A stretch of 9,757 nucleotides of DNA from an uncultured Dorea sp. Lineage in GTDB: Bacteria; Bacillota_A; Clostridia; Lachnospirales; Lachnospiraceae. Both the position numbers and the translations under genes were made by a program. The notes beneath the pieces are model-generated. The model saw only the letters and a list, made by a program, of their open reading frames with translations, made no database searches and had not been told where the DNA came from. Positions 5,203 through 9,757 of the stretch are shown here, piece after piece. The stretch covers positions 1 through 9,757 of the forward strand of contig CAJTRM010000057.1 of the NCBI GenBank assembly GCA_910578865.1, in the 5' to 3' direction. Each line of letters begins with the position of its first letter. The first letter of the stretch is position 1.

Positions 5203-7311
5203 CTATTCTCCTCCTTTTTCCGTCAGTGCATCGCAGACCTCGGCCGCCTTTTCTCTTAAGGGCTCATCTGCAAGTACACCATATCCTGTCCCGCAGAGCT
5301 CAAAGACCTGAACGGCGAATTCCTGCTCTATATAGCTCTCCGGTATATATACAGCAGCGCAGAACATGCAGGGGCTTTCCATCGTCTCTTCCTTCCCGCC
5401 CTTCCGCTCCACTATATTTTCAAATGCCTGAAACCTGTAATAGTTCCCCCGCGAAGCCAATGTGGCTTCCTTTTTATTGGAATTCCAGATATGGCGGCAG
5501 GATGTCCAGGCCGCCACCGCCTCTGCCGGTGCATAAGCGCCGCCCGAATTCCACGGAAGCACAGGAAACACGCACGCATCCTGTCCTCCGGCCGCGGCCT
5601 GGGTCATCCCTTTCAGAAGCTCTGCAGCCTCCTCCCGGCCGGTCTGACGGCAGTACATGGACAGTCCCATCAGTGTCACGGCCTCCGGATCTTCAGAGAA
5701 CTCCTCCAGCACCTCCAGTATCTCCTCTGCATCGAAGTCCGGATCCAGTACATCTGTGTGCTCTGCAAGAAGCTCTTCTGTCAGCTTCATCACATCCTTC
5801 CAAGATGCATCCTCTTTCAGATAGCTTTCTGCCGCCATCTTCTCATAGACCGCTTTCAAGGCTTCCCCGGCTGCCTTCGGGTGGGAGGGAAGCAGAGCCC
5901 CGATGCCCTCCACGGACTCCTGAAGTCTTGGATGCCCCTCTTTTCCCTCCTCTATGGCCAGAAGCGCCTCCTCCTTCATATCTCTTACATTGGCGGCCCC
6001 GGAAGCAGAGGGAAGATCTTCCTGTGCAATCTGTCCGGATGCTGCTTTTTCTTCCAGCACCCTCTCTTTTTCCTGGATTTCCAGATCCTTCTCCTCAACC
6101 AGGGCTTCTATCCTTGCGGCCTCTTTCAGGTCGTTGTTGTCAAGGGCGCCAAGGCGTTCTGTCTGCAGGGCCTCCTTTTCATCATAAAGGACGCCAAGCT
6201 CCTGCAGGGATGCCTCTTCTGTTTTCTCAAGCCGGCTCTTGGCCTCCATATAAAAGTCTAATTCATTCTGCGCCCCCCGCTTCTTCGCCTCCGGAATCAG
6301 CACTTCATCCAGAAGCCGCTTTTCTTCCTCCGGGTCTTTGCTCTCACCACTCATAAGATCAGAAAGTACGGCAAGGCTTCTTAAAAGCTTTACGGCCTCC
6401 TGATCCTGACCGTTTCCTGCTGCTTCCATAAATTCCCTCTGAAGCCTTGTCTCTGCCGCCGTCATTACAGTTTCCCCCTCATCCAGCATCTTGCTCTGCG
6501 TCTCAAGAAGAGCCTCCTCCACCTGGCGGATACATTCTCCCGCCGCCTCATTTACAGCCGCATCCCCGGCCCCTGAAGCATCTGTAAGTTCATCCAGAGC
6601 TTCCCTGACCTTTGCATACACCCGATGGCGCCTGCCGGCATCCACACGCCCCATACACTGGTCAAGCATCTCCTCCTGACTGTCCGAAAGTCCTGTCTTC
6701 TGAAGTCTCTCCTTGAAAGCCTCAAGCTCCCGGAGTTCTTCGTCAAATACTTCTGCCGCCTCATCCTTCACCTGGAGTTCAAAAAAATCTCCCAGATCCT
6801 TCCCTGCCTCTCTTTGCCTTTCCAGAGCCTGAAGCTCCGGCAGCTTATGCAGATCATAGGGAGAAATGATCTCATAGATACTGACCGGTTTCTCTGTCTT
6901 CAAGTCATAAGTCTTCCCGTCCGGCCTGGTGTGATGGGTCACCCACAGGCTCCGGATCTTCTCATCCGGAACTGTTTTCCCCTCAACTGTAATATCTGCA
7001 AGAGAGGAAGCGTCACTGACCGAATACCATTTCCCGCCCCCAAGCTCAGACTTATAGTACACCTCTGTCTGGGCAGATTCGGCGGCTGAATCCGACGCAA
7101 TCTCATAGAGCTTCTCATTCATCTGTCCGAGATAGATCAGATGCGTACCTATGATCAGGGTGGCATCCTCCACCTCCTCAGGATCGATGTGTACGGCTTC
7201 CTTCTGATTGAACACTGCCCGGAGGGTGGCAGCCCTGGCTCCCAGAGCCAGCAGGGCCGCTGCCAGAATACATACCAGAAGGAACTGCTTTTTGTTTTTT
7301 TTCTGCCTCAT
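5203..7311 (-). CDS. Exported coiled-coil protein with C-terminal stalk-like domain
   Basis: This 702-residue protein starts MRQKKNKKQ followed by a hydrophobic stretch at residues 10-28, a signal peptide or membrane anchor with the bulk outside. Residues 40-150 look beta-rich (YLGQMNEKLYEIASD, VYYKSELGGGKWYSV). Residues 155-450 are a very acidic, almost continuous helical/coiled-coil region. Residues 450-560 are helical. Residues 578-672 (GGAYAPAEAVAAWTSCRHIW, NSNKKEATLASRG, AAVYIPESYIEQEFAVQVFE) follow the two-repeat pattern of copper amine oxidase N-terminal or 'stalk' domains, common in Clostridia surface proteins; no enzyme domain is attached. Cysteines are unusually frequent, with a CMFC at 648-651. 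It lies 3 bases before the sheath gene and shares its ribosome binding region, so it is probably co-expressed with the CIS. A role as envelope anchor or docking protein is inferred only. Confidence 0.82.
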   Translation of the reverse strand: MRQKKNKKQFLLVCILAAALLALGARAATLRAVFNQKEAVHIDPEEVEDATLIIGTHLIYLGQMNEKLYEIASDSAAESAQTEVYYKSELGGGKWYSVSDASSLADITVEGKTVPDEKIRSLWVTHHTRPDGKTYDLKTEKPVSIYEIISPYDLHKLPELQALERQREAGKDLGDFFELQVKDEAAEVFDEELRELEAFKERLQKTGLSDSQEEMLDQCMGRVDAGRRHRVYAKVREALDELTDASGAGDAAVNEAAGECIRQVEEALLETQSKMLDEGETVMTAAETRLQREFMEAAGNGQDQEAVKLLRSLAVLSDLMSGESKDPEEEKRLLDEVLIPEAKKRGAQNELDFYMEAKSRLEKTEEASLQELGVLYDEKEALQTERLGALDNNDLKEAARIEALVEEKDLEIQEKERVLEEKAASGQIAQEDLPSASGAANVRDMKEEALLAIEEGKEGHPRLQESVEGIGALLPSHPKAAGEALKAVYEKMAAESYLKEDASWKDVMKLTEELLAEHTDVLDPDFDAEEILEVLEEFSEDPEAVTLMGLSMYCRQTGREEAAELLKGMTQAAAGGQDACVFPVLPWNSGGAYAPAEAVAAWTSCRHIWNSNKKEATLASRGNYYRFQAFENIVERKGGKEETMESPCMFCAAVYIPESYIEQEFAVQVFELCGTGYGVLADEPLREKAAEVCDALTEKGGE

Positions 7312-7342
7312 CTGTTATCCCACCGCCTGTCTCTTACTTTTC

Positions 7343-9376
7343 TTATCCCTCTTCCTGTATCTCCATAGTCCGGCCGTTGATCCTGCCGGTACGGCACATC
7401 TTCTTATCTCTGTCATAAAATTCTACCTTTAATTCTCCCAGATCTTGTACGACTACAGACAGACACGTCAGGTTTTCACCGATAGGAATCGGTGCTTCCC
7501 GGTACAGCTTAGTCCCTCTGTTATCGGTAAGGCTGTAATATGCAATTTCACTGTCCTCCACCGAAGTAACGGCAAACTCTGCTGTCTGCATCACAGGATC
7601 GTGCCGGACGGAGCATACCCCAAGCTTTTGGTTCTTTTTCCTTTCTTCCCCTTCCTTTGCCCCGGCAGGAAAAAGCCTGCCTTTCGATGCCAGCGGGTCA
7701 ATGATACATTCATCTACATAGTCCTCCCCGTGATAGAGCCGGATCGAAGCCTGTCCTGCATCTGAGAGCGCCAGCGTCAAATGTCTCAGAGTCTGGCCCG
7801 CCCTGGTGCGTTTCCCCACCTGAATGCCGTCCACCCACAATTCATAATCCGTGACTTTAATCTCTGAATCGTCCGGAACCGAAACCCGCAGCACAAATAC
7901 CTGATCCTCCATCCGCGATTCGATATAATACCAAAAACCGTCCTCCTGAGGCATAGACAGATCCCGGATCTCCGAGGCATCTCCTCCCGGATCAAAATCT
8001 CCCTGCTCCATCCATATTCCCGCTCCTTTGCAAGTCAGCCGGTCGAAAGAATTCCACAGCTTTGTGTACTCGCCGCAGGCATTCAGGGCATCAAGAACGG
8101 CCTGGCTGTACGCTTCCCGCAGGGAGGACAGCTCCTCCCGGGTGACCTTTCCTGACTGATGAAGAGCCGCATTTTCCCTGAGTTCCTTCTCCATCTCCTT
8201 CACTTCTTCTTGCAGTGCCTTCCGGGAATTCCCCGCAGAGACCAGCGCCTCAAACTGATCGTCAACGGCATCCTCTATTTCCTTTGCGGTACTCTGTTCC
8301 TCCAGTCTGAGATCCGCATACTGAAGAGCAAGGGAATACAGTACATACGGATCGTCCTCCAGATAACGGACTCCGTCCAACTCTCCTTTGAGCCACTCCT
8401 TCGGGATACTGAGAAACAGAATCCGGAAGGCACCGCTCCACTTTTTGTCAATCTCCTGAAGGAACCGGTCATAGTTCTCCTTAAAAGCATCGCCGTCCAG
8501 TTCTTCTCCTGCTTTGGCCTGGTTGATATAGGGCTGTATCAGATACATCTGCTTTCCGTACTTTTCCTTCATCAGCTTCTCATTGATCTCCAGATTCAGC
8601 AGTCCAAGGCTTACATCCAGCTTTTTTTCATAATAGGTGTGATTCTTTGACAGCGTATACTGCTTAAGTTCTTCCAGCACAGCGCGGTCCGGCACCCCCT
8701 CTTCAAACGGGGCCTGAAGCTTCCACCCGGTAGAAATATCCATCCCCACCTGATCGGAGATTTTGTTCTTTAAACTCTCAAAGGACCGCAGATAACCGGC
8801 CTGATCCACAGAAAGCTTCTTAAGCTGTGCATGAAGCTTTTCCGTCTCCTGAACGGAGGCTTCTCCGGTATACAGCTTCCATTCACTCTTCTTTGCTGTT
8901 TCCTGGATCTCCTCCATCCTCTCCTGGGTAAATGCTATGGTTTCCTGCATCACATAGGCATCCACATACAGATTGGAAATCTCTTCCTCCACCGCGTAAC
9001 GGATATCCTCCATCTTGTGCCGGACAGCCGTGATCCTGGTCTGTGCCTGAAGCGGCTTGTACATCCATTCAGAAGCCTCGGCCAGATCCGGCTTCTCCGG
9101 AAATTTAAAATTCAGAAGCGGGGACCAGCGGAAGGAAAGTTGATTCTTCTTTTTCAGAGCCGCCGACTTTGCCGCCTCTGTGTAGTCGATCCGGGCCAGG
9201 GACAGCCGGCTTTTTTCTTGCTGATACTCCCTGCTGTTCATGAGCGCCAGCGCCTCTGCCGCGCGCAGGGTCAGCAGGTCACAGGCCGCCTCTGCCCTGC
9301 CTGTACAGCAAGGAACAGCAGCGGCGCACAGAACTGCTGCCATGACCATACACCCTGTTTTTTTAATCTGTCTCAT
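7343..9376 (-). CDS. Secreted TolC-like alpha-hairpin protein with beta-rich C-terminus
   Basis: This 677-residue protein has a signal peptide (hydrophobic 10-24, likely cleavage after AEA at about 30). Residues 37-215 read like one TolC/outer-membrane-efflux repeat: EALALMNSREYQQEKSRLSL, ARIDYTEAAKSA, a strand-containing loop (SFRWSPLLNFKF), EEISNLYVDAYVMQETIAFT and LYTGEASVQETEKLHAQL. Residues 230-447 repeat the layout (LEEQSTAKEIEDAVDDQFEA, LHQSGKVTREELSSLREAY, NSFDRL). Residues 475-677 are beta-rich, perhaps two immunoglobulin-like domains. In diderm bacteria this fold makes the TolC trimer; here the neighbours suggest a monoderm, where no outer membrane exists, so the role must differ. 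Start ATG 9376 overlaps the upstream ORF by ATGA and has AAGGGG eight bases before it. It is 31 bases from the coiled-coil gene. Confidence 0.8.
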   Translation of the reverse strand: MRQIKKTGCMVMAAVLCAAAVPCCTGRAEAACDLLTLRAAEALALMNSREYQQEKSRLSLARIDYTEAAKSAALKKKNQLSFRWSPLLNFKFPEKPDLAEASEWMYKPLQAQTRITAVRHKMEDIRYAVEEEISNLYVDAYVMQETIAFTQERMEEIQETAKKSEWKLYTGEASVQETEKLHAQLKKLSVDQAGYLRSFESLKNKISDQVGMDISTGWKLQAPFEEGVPDRAVLEELKQYTLSKNHTYYEKKLDVSLGLLNLEINEKLMKEKYGKQMYLIQPYINQAKAGEELDGDAFKENYDRFLQEIDKKWSGAFRILFLSIPKEWLKGELDGVRYLEDDPYVLYSLALQYADLRLEEQSTAKEIEDAVDDQFEALVSAGNSRKALQEEVKEMEKELRENAALHQSGKVTREELSSLREAYSQAVLDALNACGEYTKLWNSFDRLTCKGAGIWMEQGDFDPGGDASEIRDLSMPQEDGFWYYIESRMEDQVFVLRVSVPDDSEIKVTDYELWVDGIQVGKRTRAGQTLRHLTLALSDAGQASIRLYHGEDYVDECIIDPLASKGRLFPAGAKEGEERKKNQKLGVCSVRHDPVMQTAEFAVTSVEDSEIAYYSLTDNRGTKLYREAPIPIGENLTCLSVVVQDLGELKVEFYDRDKKMCRTGRINGRTMEIQEEG

Positions 9377-9603
9377 AACTCATCCCCTTCTTCGATCAGG
9401 TAAAATCCAAATGTCCCCTCCCTGGAACTGCAGAAAAATGTATAGAGGAACCCGTCCTTTTCATAGGAGCGGACATAAAGTTCAAGATCTCTTGGGTAAT
9501 CCGTCACCGTTCTTGCATCCTCATACTCCCCTGCTGTGTCTACATCTGCCGTTTCTGTATAAAGCTCTGACAGTTCTTCTTCAAGCAGGCTCATGGCCGT
9601 CAC
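9373..9603 (-). CDS. Small acidic ORF upstream of the TolC-like gene, start unclear
   Basis: With GTG 9603 the product is 76 residues; ATG 9594 would give 73. It contains RTVTDYPRDLELYVRSYEKD and ends TFFCSSREGTFGFYLIEEGDEL. I do not recognise a family. No signal peptide is visible. Its stop overlaps the TolC-like start (ATGA), so the two are translationally linked. The frame stays open upstream to an in-frame TGA at 9747-9745 with coding-like residues (EKLLFAAGGKNISDIEELKE) but no ATG, GTG or TTG. A strong GGGAGG lies 7 bases before an ATC at 9681. The gene may therefore be longer and use a rare start, or be the remnant of a gene broken by a stop or frameshift. Confidence 0.5.
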   Translation of the reverse strand: MTAMSLLEEELSELYTETADVDTAGEYEDARTVTDYPRDLELYVRSYEKDGFLYTFFCSSREGTFGFYLIEEGDEL

Positions 9604-9757
9604 ATCCTCAAACCTAAGGATAGTATCACCCTCATAGACGGCGCCGCCGAAGTACTCCTTAAGCTCCTCTATGTCTGAGATGTTTTTTCCTCCCGCTGCA
9701 AATAATAACTTCTCGGAATCTTCAGCCCTTATTTCATGGTGCTTTCAGAACCTATTT
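9604..9757 (-). other. Edge region: probable 5' part of the small acidic ORF
   Basis: The minus strand is open in the frame of the downstream ORF from 9744. Another frame ends in TAA at about 9732-9730 and may be the tail of an upstream gene (GSESTMK). I see no convincing promoter, terminator or RNA gene here, and the operon probably continues beyond the window. Confidence 0.35.

Noticed and set aside
5121..6356. Long open frame on the plus strand (411 codons)
   Set aside because: It is antisense to the coiled-coil gene and its product is a proline/serine/arginine-rich low-complexity string, as expected opposite a GC-rich acidic coiled coil. There is no ribosome binding site or domain.
7343..9376. 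Drug efflux outer-membrane channel
   Set aside because: No membrane fusion protein or inner-membrane pump gene is beside it, it carries a long additional beta-rich C-terminus, and the surroundings point to a Gram-positive, so a classical TolC role is unlikely.
1..9757. CRISPR arrays, tRNA or rRNA genes, toxin-antitoxin pairs, attachment sites
   Set aside because: No spaced direct repeats, cloverleaf-like sequence, rRNA segments or paired small genes of known type were noticed when reading either strand; genes fill nearly all of the window.

Overview
The window is a fragment of a mid-GC, Gram-positive-type chromosome, most likely a Clostridia and probably Lachnospiraceae gut bacterium. This is inferred from strong AGGAGG-type ribosome binding sites, dense gene packing, lysine/glutamate-rich proteins and the kind of transposase and tail proteins present. 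No taxonomic marker gene is present, so the assignment is tentative. All supported genes are on the minus strand and are read from high to low coordinates.

The core (about 5199 down to 361) is the shaft part of a contractile injection system (CIS) of the phage-tail-like, extracellular-CIS/Afp/PVC type. In order it encodes one sheath, the inner tube, a tail-assembly-type protein, a DUF6760-like small protein, a second tube-like protein, a coiled-coil protein with the conserved C-terminal tail seen at this locus position, and two consecutive CIS-tube (Afp7-like) adaptor proteins. The genes are separated by 0-30 bp or overlap, so they look like one operon. Baseplate, spike, PAAR, tail terminator and AAA+ ATPase genes are not in the window.

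Upstream of the sheath (9373-5203) and apparently in the same transcription unit are two large exported proteins not usually listed among CIS components. One is a 677-residue secreted protein with two TolC-like alpha-hairpin repeats and a beta-rich C-terminus. The other is a 702-residue membrane-anchored or secreted protein with a long coiled coil and a C-terminal copper-amine-oxidase-N-like 'stalk' domain. A small acidic ORF with an unclear start overlaps the TolC-like gene by ATGA. I infer that these proteins may dock or guide a cytoplasmic contractile apparatus through the cell envelope; this is a hypothesis.

Two sequence details deserve attention. The tail-assembly gene ends with a canonical -1 slippery heptamer (A AAT TTT), from which a -1 shift enters the DUF6760 frame. 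This would make a 187-residue fusion like the G/GT tail chaperones of long-tailed phages. At the low-coordinate end, an IS1182-type transposase (partial, AT-rich) sits directly after a free AGGAGG ribosome binding site. The element therefore seems to have landed between the RBS and the start codon of the next CIS gene, which may have inactivated or uncoupled the rest of the operon.
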